Assembly: GCF_003858635.1 (NCBI RefSeq)
Contig: NZ_RQJO01000015.1
Coordinates: 434,001-498,000 of the forward strand
DNA: 64,000 nt
Reading direction: 5' to 3'
Source of the DNA: Larkinella rosea
GTDB lineage: Bacteria; Bacteroidota; Bacteroidia; Cytophagales; Spirosomataceae
Shown: positions 44,129 through 53,493 of the stretch, piece by piece
Layout of the letters: every line of letters starts with the position of its first letter
How positions within the stretch are numbered: position 1 is the first letter of the stretch
The notes under the pieces: generated by a model
Databases searched by the model: none
Seen by the model: the letters and a program-made list of their open reading frames with translations, nothing else
What the model was told of the DNA's origin: nothing
Translations under genes and position numbers: made by a program

Positions 44129-45637
44129 ATGCCCACAAATACCGCAGAAATTCAAAACCCGCTTCCTTCTTCCGCTCTTTACAGCGAAGACCTCGCGCCG
44201 ATTCCGGTTGACAAACGCACCTGGACCACCTGGAATTACGCAGCCCTGTGGATCAGCATGAGTCTGTGCATTCCAACCTACATGCTCGCCAGTTCGCTTA
44301 TTGAAGGCGGGATGAACTGGTGGCAGGCCATTCTGACCATCTTCATCGGCAACACGATTGTGCTGATTCCGATGGTATTAAACGGACACGCGGGAGCGAA
44401 ATACGGTATTCCATTCCCGGTGCTGGCCCGCGCCAGTTTCGGCACCAGCGGAGCGAACATTCCCGCCCTGCTGAGGGCCATTGTTGCCTGCGGCTGGTTC
44501 GGCATTCAGACCTGGATTGGCGGTTTTGCGTTGTACCAGATGTTCCGGCTCTGGTTTCCGGTGTTGGAAACCCTACCTGCGGTTTTTCCGGATTCATTCG
44601 GTTTACAAACCGGTCCGGCTATCTGCTTCTTTTTCTTTTGGTTACTGAATATGTACGTCATTTACCTGGGTGTCGAAAGCATCAAAAAACTGCTGGTTTT
44701 CAAAGCGTTCTTTCTGCCCGTAGCCGCGTTTGCCTTATTATTCTGGGCCATTTCGGCCGGAAACGGTCTAGGCCCGATTCTGGAACAACCGTCTAAATTT
44801 GTAACGACAGCCGATTTTTTCGCATTTTTCTTCCCGGCCTTAACCGGAATGGTCGGTTTCTGGGCGACGTTATCGCTGAACATTCCTGACTTTACGCGTT
44901 ACGCCAAAAGCCAGAAAGCGCAGATCAATGGCCAGATTATCGGACTGCCTCCGTCGATGACTTTGTTCTCCTTCATTGGTGTGGTGGTCACTTCAGCCAC
45001 GACGATTATTTACGGCACCACGATCTGGGACCCGCTGGTGCTGGCCGGAAAATTCGAGAATAAACTCATCGTCAGCATCGCCATGATCGCCGTCGCCATT
45101 TCGACCCTGGCTACCAACATTGCGGCCAATATGGTGAGTCCGGCCAACGATTTCGCCAACCTGGCGCCTTCCAAAATCGACTTTCGGAAAGGCGGTTACA
45201 TCACCGGCGTCATCGGAATTCTGATTTTTCCGTGGAAACTTATTGCCGATCCGAGTGGCTATATCTTTACGTGGCTGGTCGGTTATTCGAGTCTGCTCGG
45301 GCCGGTTGGCGGCATTATGATTGCGGATTATTTCTTCGTTCGGAAACAGCAATTAATCACTAGTGAATTATACCGGTCGAACGGGATTTACAGCTTTAAA
45401 ACCGGTTTTAATCCGGCGGCTATTGTTGCGCTGCTGGCCGGTATTCTGCCCAACGTTCCCGGATTTCTGACGACTATTCAACTGATCCCTTCGGACAGCG
45501 TTCCGGCCTGGATTTCACACCTGTATCATTACGCCTGGTTTGTCGGTTTTCTGGTCAGCGGACTGGTTTATCTGGTCATGATGCGATCGTATCAACCCAC
45601 AACGTCAACCGAACTGCCGCATGTCGCTTTTGATTAA
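44129..45637 (+). CDS. NCS1-family nucleobase:cation symporter
   Basis: Inner-membrane transporter for uracil, thymine, allantoin or hydantoin-like compounds, 502 residues with about 12 helices. Family landmarks are WTTWNYAALWISMSLCIPTY at about 31-50, GAKYGIPFPVLARASFGTSG at about 90-109, and FTRYAKSQKAQINGQIIGLP at about 255. It is the first gene of the pyrimidine degradation cluster and overlaps the dihydropyrimidinase gene by 17 bp, which indicates coupled expression. The context makes uracil/thymine the most likely substrates. Confidence 0.93.
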   Translation: MPTNTAEIQNPLPSSALYSEDLAPIPVDKRTWTTWNYAALWISMSLCIPTYMLASSLIEGGMNWWQAILTIFIGNTIVLIPMVLNGHAGAKYGIPFPVLARASFGTSGANIPALLRAIVACGWFGIQTWIGGFALYQMFRLWFPVLETLPAVFPDSFGLQTGPAICFFFFWLLNMYVIYLGVESIKKLLVFKAFFLPVAAFALLFWAISAGNGLGPILEQPSKFVTTADFFAFFFPALTGMVGFWATLSLNIPDFTRYAKSQKAQINGQIIGLPPSMTLFSFIGVVVTSATTIIYGTTIWDPLVLAGKFENKLIVSIAMIAVAISTLATNIAANMVSPANDFANLAPSKIDFRKGGYITGVIGILIFPWKLIADPSGYIFTWLVGYSSLLGPVGGIMIADYFFVRKQQLITSELYRSNGIYSFKTGFNPAAIVALLAGILPNVPGFLTTIQLIPSDSVPAWISHLYHYAWFVGFLVSGLVYLVMMRSYQPTTSTELPHVAFD

Positions 45638-47003
45638 AAATGGACGGATCGTCACGGCGACGGATGATTATGTGGCCGACATTTGGGTGGAGGGCGAAAC
45701 CGTTCAGGCCATCGGAAAAGACCTGCCGTTTCGGGCCAACAATGTGATCGATGCCACCGGATTGCTGGTGTTTCCCGGCGGTGTGGATCCGCACGTTCAC
45801 CTCGATATGCCGTTCATGGGTACGTTCTCGAGCGATACGCACGAAACCGGCACCCGCGCAGCGTTGCACGGCGGCACCACCACCGTCATCGATTTTGTCC
45901 TGCAAAAACAGGGACATTCGTTAAAAGAAGCGTTAGCTGAGTGGAACTCCCGGGCCCGTGGAACCGCCGTGGGTGACTACAGTTTCCACATGGCCGTCAC
46001 GGATTTCAACGAAAACACGCGCGACGAAATCCGGGAGATGATTGATAATGAAGGTATTACTTCGTTTAAGACCTTCATGGCGTACAAGGGTGCGCTGATG
46101 ATTGACGACCGGCAGATGGTAGCGCTGATGCAGGAAGTGAAAAAACAGGGCGGCCTGGTGACGGTTCATGCCACCAACGGCGACGTCATCGATTACCTCA
46201 CGGCCAAACACCGCGCCGAAGGGAAACTAACCCCACTTTACCACTACCTTTCGCAGCCGGAAATGACCGAAGCCGAAGCCAGCGGCCGGTTTGCCGACAT
46301 GGCCGACTACACGGGCTGCCCCGGTTACATCGTCCACATGACCTGCGAGGGCGCGCTGAATGCCGTTCGGAACGCGACTCGGCGCAACCAGAAAGTATTT
46401 GTAGAAACCTGCATTCAGTATCTGATTCTGGACGCGTCGCTCTACGAAAACGCTGCGGAAGGCGCCAAGTGGGTGATGAGTCCGCCCCTGCGCGAGAAAA
46501 AAGACCAGACGACGCTCTGGGCCGGGATCAATCAGGGGCTGGTGCAGGTCGTAGCCACCGATCATTGTCCGTTTAAGTGGGAACAGAAATTGATGGGCAA
46601 AGACGATTTTTCCAAGATTCCCAACGGCCATCCCGCCATCGAAAACCGCCTGGAATTGCTCTATAGCGAGGGCGTTCATAGCGGAAAAATATCACTGAAT
46701 AAATTCGTCGAAGTGGCGTGTACGAATCCGGCAAAGATCTTCGGCATGTTTCCGCGAAAAGGGACCATTGCCGTGGGCAGCGATGCGGATTTAGTCATTT
46801 TTGACCCCACTACAAAGCATCGTCTTTCGGCGGAAACACACCACATGAATGTCGATTATTCGGCATATGAAGGCTGGGAAATAACCGGAAAAGTAAAAAC
46901 CGTATTGTTGCGCGGAAAGGTTGTTATTGACGACGGAACCTGTCTGGCCGAAAAAGGATATGGCCAGTTTATCAAACGAAATAAAGTAAGCGGTACGATT
47001 TAA
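45621..47003 (+). CDS. hydA: Dihydropyrimidinase
   Basis: Cyclic amidohydrolase that opens 5,6-dihydrouracil to N-carbamoyl-beta-alanine (second step of reductive pyrimidine breakdown). Of 460 residues, the metal site is visible as DPHVHLDM (about 56), the carboxylated lysine in SFKTFMAYKG (about 152), His in VTVHATNGD (about 180), His in YIVHMTCEGA (about 236) and Asp in ATDHCPF (about 312). The length and motif spacing match bacterial dihydropyrimidinases/D-hydantoinases. It lies between the transporter and the ureidopropionase gene (11 bp gap), so the assignment to pyrimidine breakdown rather than hydantoin use is firm. Confidence 0.95.
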   Translation: MSLLIKNGRIVTATDDYVADIWVEGETVQAIGKDLPFRANNVIDATGLLVFPGGVDPHVHLDMPFMGTFSSDTHETGTRAALHGGTTTVIDFVLQKQGHSLKEALAEWNSRARGTAVGDYSFHMAVTDFNENTRDEIREMIDNEGITSFKTFMAYKGALMIDDRQMVALMQEVKKQGGLVTVHATNGDVIDYLTAKHRAEGKLTPLYHYLSQPEMTEAEASGRFADMADYTGCPGYIVHMTCEGALNAVRNATRRNQKVFVETCIQYLILDASLYENAAEGAKWVMSPPLREKKDQTTLWAGINQGLVQVVATDHCPFKWEQKLMGKDDFSKIPNGHPAIENRLELLYSEGVHSGKISLNKFVEVACTNPAKIFGMFPRKGTIAVGSDADLVIFDPTTKHRLSAETHHMNVDYSAYEGWEITGKVKTVLLRGKVVIDDGTCLAEKGYGQFIKRNKVSGTI

Positions 47004-47014
47004 TCCACAGCCTT

Positions 47015-47881
47015 ATGCCACGAATTATCAAATCGGGATTGATCCAAATGAGTCTGCCGCTGACCGAAGGCGAAGGTACGATTGCGGAAATTAAAGAAGC
47101 GATGGTGCAAAAACACCTGCCGCTCATCGACGAAGCCGGGCAAAAAGGCGTGCAGATTCTGTGCTTGCAGGAAATATTCAATACGCCCTATTTCTGCCCG
47201 GGACAAGACCGCGAATGGTACAAATCGGCGGAAACCATTCCCGGCCCAACGATCGATCAGATGGCGGAATATGCCAAAAAATACAGCATGGTGATGATCG
47301 TTCCGATCTTCGAAAAAGAGCAGGCTGGCGTGCTGTACAATACGGCGGCTGTGATCGACGCAGACGGAACGTATCTGGGGAAATACCGCAAGAACCACAT
47401 TCCGCATACGTCCGGTTTTTGGGAGAAATTCTTCTTTAAGCCCGGCAACCTGGGTTACCCGGTTTTCCAGACCCGCTACGCCAAAATTGGGGTTTACATC
47501 TGCTACGACCGTCATTTTCCGGATGGGGCGCGGTGTCTGGGATTAAATGGCGCAGAAATTGTATACAATCCTTCGGCGACGGTGGCCGGTTTGTCCCAAT
47601 ACCTCTGGAAGCTGGAACAACCCGCCCATGCAGCGGCCAATGGGTATTTTATGGGGTGCATCAACCGGGTGGGCGAAGAAAAACCCTGGAACCTGGGGCG
47701 GTTTTATGGTTCGTCGTATTTCGTCGATCCGCGCGGGCAAATTTTTGCCACAGCTTCGGAAGATAAAGACGAGCTGCTGATCGCCGAATTTGACCTCGAT
47801 CTGATCGAAGAAGTCCGCAGCGTCTGGCAGTTTTTCCGCGACCGCAGACCGGAAACGTATCATAAATTGGTGGAACTCTAA
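47015..47881 (+). CDS. Beta-ureidopropionase (nitrilase superfamily)
   Basis: Nitrilase-fold amidohydrolase of 288 residues that should hydrolyse N-carbamoyl-beta-alanine to beta-alanine, CO2 and ammonia. The Glu-Lys-Cys triad is visible: ILCLQEIFNTPY (Glu, about 52), GKYRKNHIPH (Lys, about 127) and GVYICYDRHFPD (Cys, about 160). The YDRHFP context and RRPETY near the C-terminus are typical of beta-ureidopropionases and N-carbamoylputrescine amidases; the neighbours favour the former. It is 11 bp behind dihydropyrimidinase. Confidence 0.92.
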   Translation: MPRIIKSGLIQMSLPLTEGEGTIAEIKEAMVQKHLPLIDEAGQKGVQILCLQEIFNTPYFCPGQDREWYKSAETIPGPTIDQMAEYAKKYSMVMIVPIFEKEQAGVLYNTAAVIDADGTYLGKYRKNHIPHTSGFWEKFFFKPGNLGYPVFQTRYAKIGVYICYDRHFPDGARCLGLNGAEIVYNPSATVAGLSQYLWKLEQPAHAAANGYFMGCINRVGEEKPWNLGRFYGSSYFVDPRGQIFATASEDKDELLIAEFDLDLIEEVRSVWQFFRDRRPETYHKLVEL

Positions 47882-47889
47882 TGAGTTAA

Positions 47890-47963
47890 GAATTAAGAGT
47901 TATGACGGGGCCGTCCGGCGGTTGGCTGACGCACGCTAATTTTTACCTCTTCACTCTTAATTC
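47890..47963. repeat. Intergenic inverted repeat A in the pyrimidine cluster
   Basis: GAATTAAGAGT (47890-47900) and ACTCTTAATTC (47953-47963) are perfect inverted arms. The 33-base core from 47908 (starting GGGCCGTC and ending ACGCTAAT) matches the core at 54887-54919 at 23 of 33 positions. It lies between the ureidopropionase and preT genes. Confidence 0.65.
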
Positions 47964-47977
47964 TGAACACTTACACT

Positions 47978-49315
47978 ATGGCAATCGTCAATAATCGGTT
48001 AACGGCTGAGCAATACGAAGCGAATTTCAGCGACATTCACCCGCCGTTTGAAACGCGGAATGCGGCTTTGGTGGAAGCCAATCGCTGCCTGTTTTGTTAC
48101 GATGCACCCTGCGTTAAAAGCTGTCCGACAAGTATCGATATTCCGAAGTTTATCCGGCAGATTACCACTGATAATCTGAAGGGGTCGGCGCATACGATTT
48201 TCAGCGCCAATATCATGGGGGGCGGCTGCTCGAAAGTCTGTCCGGTCGAGAAATTATGCGAGGGTTCCTGCGTCTATACTCTGATGGACGAACCGCCGAT
48301 TCCGATTGCTAAACTGCAACGGTTGTCGACCGAAAAAGCGATTGCCGAAAAGTGGCCGTTGTTTCAGCGAAAACCGTCACAAAATAAGAACGTGGCGGTT
48401 GTTGGAGCCGGTCCGGCGGGGTTGAGCTGCGCCCACACGCTGAGTCGCGAAGGCATCGACGTGACGGTTTTCGAGAAAGAAAGCAAAGGGGGGGGCTTGA
48501 TGACGTACGGGATTGCGGCTTACAAAGTGACACCCCAGTTTTGCGAAGACGAAGTCAATTTCATCACCTCATTGGGCGGCATTGTCATTCAGTACAATCA
48601 GGAATTGGGAAAAACCGTCTCACTCAGTGACTTGCAACAAAATTACGATGCGGTTTATTTGAGCGTTGGTGTTGGGCTGGCGCGACAATTGGACATCCCA
48701 GGAGAAAATCTCAGGGGCGTTGAAGACGCGATCCGGTTTATTTACGACATCCGAACCAGCGGTTTTCCGTCCATACCCGTCGGCGATAGAGTCGCAGTAA
48801 TTGGTCTGGGCATGACGGCCATCGACGCGGCTACGCAGGCCAAACGGCTGGGAGCCAGCGAAGTAACCATCATTTACCGCCGAACACAGGACGAAATGCC
48901 CTGCACCGAAGTTGAATTGGATCTGGCGAAGCTGGACGGCTGCCGAATCGTCTGGCTGGCGGCTCCGCAGGAAATAGTCGGTCAAAACGGGCAGGTTACG
49001 CAACTGATTTGCAATCGGATGCGCCTGGGCGAACCCGACGCCAGCGGTCGCCGGTCGCCGGTCGAAACCGGAGAGACGATCACGCTGGACGTCGATATGG
49101 TGATCAAAGCCGCCGGGCAAATGCCGTTTGAAGAGCTGGTCAGCATCAATCAACTGGAAAACCGGAAAGGAAAAATTACGATTGACGGGGCGTGTTCAAC
49201 GAACCTCAACGGTGTTTTCGCCGGTGGCGACTGCGTCAACGGCGGCAAGGAAGTCGTTGACGCGGTTCAGGCCGGGAAAGACGGTGCGAAGGCGATTCTG
49301 GCGTTTTTAAAATAA
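47978..49315 (+). CDS. preT: NAD-dependent dihydropyrimidine dehydrogenase, subunit PreT
   Basis: FAD/Fe-S electron-input subunit of dihydropyrimidine dehydrogenase, 445 residues, related to the glutamate synthase small chain. Two cysteine clusters near the N-terminus, CLFCYDAPCVKSCPTSIDI (about 35-53) and GGGCSKVCPVEKLCEGSC (about 84-101), hold the 4Fe-4S centres. FAD binds at VVGAGPAGLSCA (about 139), NAD(P) at VIGLGMTAIDAA (about 272), and VFAGGDCVNGG lies near the C-terminus. With PreA it reduces uracil and thymine to their dihydro forms using NADH. Confidence 0.95.
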   Translation: MAIVNNRLTAEQYEANFSDIHPPFETRNAALVEANRCLFCYDAPCVKSCPTSIDIPKFIRQITTDNLKGSAHTIFSANIMGGGCSKVCPVEKLCEGSCVYTLMDEPPIPIAKLQRLSTEKAIAEKWPLFQRKPSQNKNVAVVGAGPAGLSCAHTLSREGIDVTVFEKESKGGGLMTYGIAAYKVTPQFCEDEVNFITSLGGIVIQYNQELGKTVSLSDLQQNYDAVYLSVGVGLARQLDIPGENLRGVEDAIRFIYDIRTSGFPSIPVGDRVAVIGLGMTAIDAATQAKRLGASEVTIIYRRTQDEMPCTEVELDLAKLDGCRIVWLAAPQEIVGQNGQVTQLICNRMRLGEPDASGRRSPVETGETITLDVDMVIKAAGQMPFEELVSINQLENRKGKITIDGACSTNLNGVFAGGDCVNGGKEVVDAVQAGKDGAKAILAFLK

Positions 49316-49402
49316 TATACGGTTTTCGGTGGCTGATGCGTTCCAGCTACCGCAATGTATAAACTTGTCAGAAAGCGCGCGTCAGCCACCGAAAACCGTA
49401 TA
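49316..49402. repeat. Intergenic inverted repeat B between preT and preA
   Basis: Two 21-base arms (49316-49336 and 49382-49402) are perfectly complementary and contain ACGGTTTTCGGTGGCTGA; outside them the right side repeats TACTGAAAACCGTAAA. The arms carry the abundant CGGTTTT heptamer. The stem could uncouple preA from preT expression or stabilise the upstream mRNA. Confidence 0.8.
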
Positions 49403-49442
49403 CTGAAAACCGTAAACCCAAACCCATAAACTAACTCGTCTC

Positions 49443-50711
49443 ATGGCGGATTTATCGGCAAATTTTCTGGGCATCAAATCCCCTAATCCGTACTGGCTGG
49501 CGAGTGCTCCGCCGACGGACAAGCAATACAACGTCCTGCGGGCCTTTGAAGCAGGCTGGGGGGGCGTGGTCTGGAAAACACTGGGAAGTCAGATCAAAAA
49601 TGTCTCATCGCGCTATTCGTCCGTCAATTACAACGGAAACCGCATGATGGGTTTCAACAACATTGAACTGATTTCGGACCGACCGCTGGACATTAACCTC
49701 CGCGAAATTGCCGAATGTGTCCGTCTGTTTCCAGACCGTGCAATGGTGGTTTCGCTCATGGCCGACAACAGCCGCGAGAAATGGCACGAGCTGATTGCGC
49801 AGGTGGAAGACACGGGTGCCCACGGCCTGGAGCTCAATTTTGGCTGTCCGCACGGTATGACCGAGCGCGGCATGGGCGCGGCCGTGGGGCAGGACCCCGA
49901 CATTGCACGGATGGTGGTGGAATGGGTTATGGAAAAAGCCACGATTCCGGTGATTACCAAACTGACCCCCAATGTGCATTCCGTGGTGCCGTCGGGCCGG
50001 GCGTCGGTGGAAGGCGGCACCAACGGTTTGTCACTGATCAATACCATTCAGTCGATTACGGGCGTCGATCTCGATACCTTGGTACCCAATCCGTACGTAG
50101 CCGGAAAATCCGTTTTTGGCGGGTATTGCGGTCCGGCGGTCAAACCGGTCGCGTTGAAAATGCTGACAACCTTGAGCCAGGACCCGGTTACGTCGCGGGT
50201 GCCGATTTCCGGAATTGGTGGCATCAGCACCTGGAAAGATGCGGCTGAGTTTATGCTGCTGGGTGCGACGACCGTGCAGGTTTGTACGGCGGTGATGAAA
50301 CACGGTTTTCGGATCATCGAAGACTTGTGCGAAGGGCTCAGCAACTGGATGGACGACAAGGGCTTCCAGACCACCGATGACTTTATCGGAAAGTCCGTCC
50401 CGACCATCACGCACTGGGAAGATCTGGACATCAATTACCACATTGTGGCCCACATCAACCCCGACAAGTGCATTCGCTGCGGCCTCTGTTACATCGCCTG
50501 CGAAGATGCGTCGCATCAATCGATCAACCTTGCCTACGGAAAACCGTACAATACCTATTCGATTATCGAGGACAAATGCGTCGGCTGTAACCTCTGTAAA
50601 CTGGTTTGCCCGGTGGATAACTGCATCACGATGGTGGAGCAGCGCAAGGGTGACGACTACCTCAACTGGAAAGAATTTCAGCGCAGAGGGTTGCCGTTGA
50701 ACGATCATTGA
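49443..50711 (+). CDS. preA: NAD-dependent dihydropyrimidine dehydrogenase, subunit PreA
   Basis: FMN-containing catalytic subunit that reduces the pyrimidine ring, 422 residues. The TIM barrel (about 1-320) has the family start LSANFLGIKSPNPYWLASAPPT, ELNFGCPHGM with the catalytic-loop cysteine (about 137), and GIGGISTWKDAAEFMLLGAT (about 260). The C-terminal ferredoxin-like part carries two 4Fe-4S motifs: CIRCGLCYIACEDA (about 344) and CVGCNLCKLVCPVDNC (about 380). It is the last gene of the cluster and forms the enzyme with PreT. Confidence 0.96.
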   Translation: MADLSANFLGIKSPNPYWLASAPPTDKQYNVLRAFEAGWGGVVWKTLGSQIKNVSSRYSSVNYNGNRMMGFNNIELISDRPLDINLREIAECVRLFPDRAMVVSLMADNSREKWHELIAQVEDTGAHGLELNFGCPHGMTERGMGAAVGQDPDIARMVVEWVMEKATIPVITKLTPNVHSVVPSGRASVEGGTNGLSLINTIQSITGVDLDTLVPNPYVAGKSVFGGYCGPAVKPVALKMLTTLSQDPVTSRVPISGIGGISTWKDAAEFMLLGATTVQVCTAVMKHGFRIIEDLCEGLSNWMDDKGFQTTDDFIGKSVPTITHWEDLDINYHIVAHINPDKCIRCGLCYIACEDASHQSINLAYGKPYNTYSIIEDKCVGCNLCKLVCPVDNCITMVEQRKGDDYLNWKEFQRRGLPLNDH

Positions 50712-50871
50712 CGAATAAAAAGACAGTTTCGGGGTAAAAATCGCCTGACAGACAGGTAATTATTCGAGAATTTTGGGCTTTTTTTTGCACTTAGCATAAT
50801 TTTTTGCCCCGATGTGACGAACTACCGGGAAGAAACCGTTACTTTACATCTCCATTTTATTCCTGAAAATC

Positions 50872-51066
50872 ATGCCAACGGGTACAGTTAAGTTTTTTAA
50901 TGAAAACAAAGGATTCGGGTTTATCGTACCCGATGATGCAAGTGGAGACATTTTCGTCCATGTATCTGCCTGCCAAGATCAATTACGGGAGCATGACAAA
51001 GTTACTTTCGAAGTAGAGCGCGGCCCAAAAGGGTTGAATGCAACGAACGTAAAACGCGCCCGGTAA
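50872..51066 (+). CDS. Cold-shock domain protein (CspA family)
   Basis: Small RNA/ssDNA chaperone of 64 residues. Both nucleic-acid binding motifs are present: [10 protein letters not shown] (RNP1-like, about 13-22) and IFVHVSAC (RNP2-like, about 26-33). It is preceded by 160 bp of AT-rich non-coding DNA, leaving room for the long structured leader common in cold-shock genes, and followed by a clear terminator, so it is monocistronic. Confidence 0.95.
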   Translation: MPTGTVKFFNENKGFGFIVPDDASGDIFVHVSACQDQLREHDKVTFEVERGPKGLNATNVKRAR

Positions 51067-51072
51067 CCAACG

Positions 51073-51130
51073 GCCGGTTAGCTTTCGAAGAATTGCGATT
51101 GTTCAAAACTAACCGGCTTTCTTTTTTCTT
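51073..51130 (+). terminator. Terminator of the cold-shock gene
   Basis: GCCGGTTAG (51073-51081) pairs with CTAACCGGC (51109-51117); the latter is followed by TTTCTTTTTTCTT. It begins 6 bp after the stop codon. Confidence 0.75.
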
Positions 51131-51275
51131 CCTTTCAACGTCACAAACGCCGGTTGTAGGGCGTATTTTTTGTGACCTCACCCGCCGAAACTTTTCTGGT
51201 TGTCAAGAAAACTGTTGCTTCTCCGGCATTGGGTAGACAAATATGGTCCTAAGGTTGAGCTAACAACGGGTAAAT

Positions 51276-51857
51276 TTACGGCACTCGCCGGGCGGTTCGA
51301 ATCATAACCGGTTTTTTCAATGTCTGCGCCAGATTGGCTTCCGATCCGGTTTCGCCTTTTTGAATCTGGCGGACCACTTCCATGCCCGCTACCACGCGTC
51401 CAAAAGCCGCAAACCCCTGCCCGTCCGGATTTCGTTTTCCGCCAAAATCCAGTTCGGGCTGATCGTTGAGGCAGATAAAAAACTCCGAGGTCTCGCTGTT
51501 GGGCTGAGTCCGCGCCATCGAAAGTGTGCCATTCAAATGTTTCAGACCGGTTTTTTGCGTCGTTTCCTGCAAAATGGGTGGCAGACGCCGGGTCGAATCA
51601 TCCTGTAATCCGCCCTGAATCACTTCAATTTTTACCGGACTGCTTGCCTGATTATCCAGCCGGACCACGCGGTAAAATCGGCTTCCATCAAAGCGTTTTT
51701 CATCGACATACCGCAGAAAATTGGCTACGGTACCGGGCGCTTTATCGGCGTATAACTCAAGCGTGATCGGGCCCGCTTCGGTTTCCAGCCGGACGCGCTG
51801 GGCAAGAGCGTTCCAGGCGGTCAGAAAAAGGAGGAGAAAAAGTAGAAGATGCTTCAT
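51276..51857 (-). CDS. Peptidyl-prolyl cis-trans isomerase, cyclophilin type, exported
   Basis: Protein-folding catalyst of 193 residues with a signal peptide (MKHLLLFLLLFLTAWNALAQ), so periplasmic. The cyclophilin domain starts at RVRLETEAGPITLELYADKA, with FDGSRFYRVVR (active-site Arg/Phe region, about 55) and SEFFICLNDQPELDFGGKRN (about 125), then AFGRVVAGMEVVRQIQ. Single gene; nothing nearby suggests a dedicated client. Confidence 0.92.
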   Translation of the reverse strand: MKHLLLFLLLFLTAWNALAQRVRLETEAGPITLELYADKAPGTVANFLRYVDEKRFDGSRFYRVVRLDNQASSPVKIEVIQGGLQDDSTRRLPPILQETTQKTGLKHLNGTLSMARTQPNSETSEFFICLNDQPELDFGGKRNPDGQGFAAFGRVVAGMEVVRQIQKGETGSEANLAQTLKKPVMIRTARRVP

Positions 51858-52031
51858 CGCGTTACGGGGTCAATCACCGGAGATCGGTAAACTTACTGAT
51901 AGGGCTAAAAAGACGGTTGCAATACAGAATCATCAATTGTTAAATTTTTATAAAATATACAAATAAGAACATTTATTGCTGAAAATTGCATTAGCGAATC
52001 CGAGTGATCAAAATACAATCATAAACCGAAG

Positions 52032-52715
52032 ATGAAAACGTTTCAACCCTTTTTGCTGGTCGGCTTATGGCTATATGCTATATCCTCAAAAGCTCAAATT
52101 TTCAGGAATACTAGTTGGGGTATAACGGCGGGGATTTCCAATACCAATGTTGGCTATATCAACCCATTTTCCCGCAATTCCATAACCGGTTTTAAAATCG
52201 GGATATATGGAATGAAAGCCATCAATACTAATTATGAACTGGCCTTTGCGCTCAATGTATCACGTTATGGTGCAAGAACTTATTTAACAACAAGAGTTAT
52301 TTCCCCGCCCCATTTCGATACAACTTTTTATAATATGTCGGAAGAATATTTTACATACCTTAATTTCCATCCTCAATTAAGGTATTATCCGTTAAAATTC
52401 GGAAAGATTAAGCCTTTTATTGGATTTGGTTTATTTGCTGGGTATTTAATAAAGTCAAAAGGTTTTTCTTATACCGGAGATGGTCAATTAATCAGCACAA
52501 CTGTCCAAACGCGCGGTTTTTATCGGCTAAACTATGGCGTAAATCTTGACTTGGGATTTAAAATTCATTCAGGAAAACGAAAGAGACCGGTTTGGGTTGC
52601 TCTTTCCTACGAGCCTGGTCTTGCAGATATTATACATTCCCGGAGCAAAAATCCCGGATTTACTCACAAAACCAGAGCATATAGTTTGAACGTTTATTAT
52701 CCTGTTTCGCGCTAG
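52032..52715 (+). CDS. Porin-like outer-membrane beta-barrel protein
   Basis: Exported protein of 227 residues with a signal peptide (about 1-22, ending SSKAQ) and an alternating-residue beta pattern: FRNTSWGITAGISNTNVGYI at the start and TRAYSLNVYYPVS at the end. This layout fits the PorT/outer-membrane-beta-barrel group of Bacteroidota. The gene is clearly AT-richer than its neighbours, which hints at recent acquisition. Exact function not recognised. Confidence 0.75.
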   Translation: MKTFQPFLLVGLWLYAISSKAQIFRNTSWGITAGISNTNVGYINPFSRNSITGFKIGIYGMKAINTNYELAFALNVSRYGARTYLTTRVISPPHFDTTFYNMSEEYFTYLNFHPQLRYYPLKFGKIKPFIGFGLFAGYLIKSKGFSYTGDGQLISTTVQTRGFYRLNYGVNLDLGFKIHSGKRKRPVWVALSYEPGLADIIHSRSKNPGFTHKTRAYSLNVYYPVSR

Positions 52716-52747
52716 CTTATTTTCTGACCAACTCCCCAATCATTATA

Positions 52748-52800
52748 TAAAAAAACCGGTCGGCTAATCGGAAAATTAATTTCCCCGATCAACCGACCGA
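52748..52800 (-). terminator. Terminator of the comA-dedA operon
   Basis: CGGTCGG and a following ATCGG pair with CCGAT and CCGACCG to form a long imperfect stem. On the minus strand the stem is followed by TTTTTTTATATAA. It lies 26 bp after the dedA stop. Confidence 0.8.
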
Positions 52801-52825
52801 TTGCTTGGACTCAAGTCAAAATGAA

Positions 52826-53476
52826 TCAGGCGGTGGCCCGAGTCAGTTTCGACTTGATGAATTGAAAAATAATCGGTGCCACTGACAAACCGATGATTCC
52901 GAAAATTACCAGTTCAAAATTATTTTTGATAATCGGCAGATTACCAAATAGATAGCCTAACATACTAACACCAACCACCCACAGAATGGCCCCGGCCACG
53001 CAGTAGCCGATGTACTTGGAATAGTTCATACTACCCGCACCGGCAACGAAAGGCGCAATTGTGCGGACGATGGGAATAAACCGGGCCATGATGACGGTTT
53101 TGCCGCCGTGTTTGTGGTAAAAGTTCTCCGTTTCGGTAATGTATTCCCGTTTAAAGAATAGGATTCGCTCCCGCATTTTGATCTGCCCGCCGAGAAATTT
53201 ACCAACGAAATAATTAACGTTATCGCCCAGCAAAGCCGCAATAATCAACAATGGAATCATGATTTTCATATCCAGTGCGCCGGTTGAAGCCGCGAGTGCT
53301 CCGGCGGCAAACAGCAGCGAGTCACCCGGCAGCAACGGCATGACGATCAGACCGGTTTCTACGAAAATGATCAGAAACAGAATGGCGTAGGTTAGCGTGC
53401 CGTATTCATTGATGATGTCGGCCAGATGCTTGTCCAGGTGCAAAAAGAAGTCGAGAATCGACTGAATAACTTCCAT
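52826..53476 (-). CDS. DedA-family membrane protein
   Basis: Inner-membrane protein of 216 residues in the DedA/VTT family, whose members move lipids or polyprenyl phosphate across the membrane. Family features: the re-entrant FVETGLIVMPLLPGDSLLFAAG region (about 36-57; conserved Glu and Gly-Asp), then GDNVNYFVGKFLGG (about 83), KHGGKTVIMARFIPIVRT (about 119) and VAGAGSMNYSKYIGY. It lies 17 bp behind the phosphosulfolactate synthase gene in one operon, which raises the possibility that it serves a lipid made from sulfolactate or cysteate. Confidence 0.93.
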   Translation of the reverse strand: MEVIQSILDFFLHLDKHLADIINEYGTLTYAILFLIIFVETGLIVMPLLPGDSLLFAAGALAASTGALDMKIMIPLLIIAALLGDNVNYFVGKFLGGQIKMRERILFFKREYITETENFYHKHGGKTVIMARFIPIVRTIAPFVAGAGSMNYSKYIGYCVAGAILWVVGVSMLGYLFGNLPIIKNNFELVIFGIIGLSVAPIIFQFIKSKLTRATA

Positions 53477-53493
53477 AGGTGTGAATAGGTTGA

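Noticed and set aside
44129-45637. Annotation of the NCS1 protein as an allantoin or hydantoin permease
   Set aside because: The family allows it, but the adjoining PreTA and ureidopropionase genes make uracil/thymine more likely.
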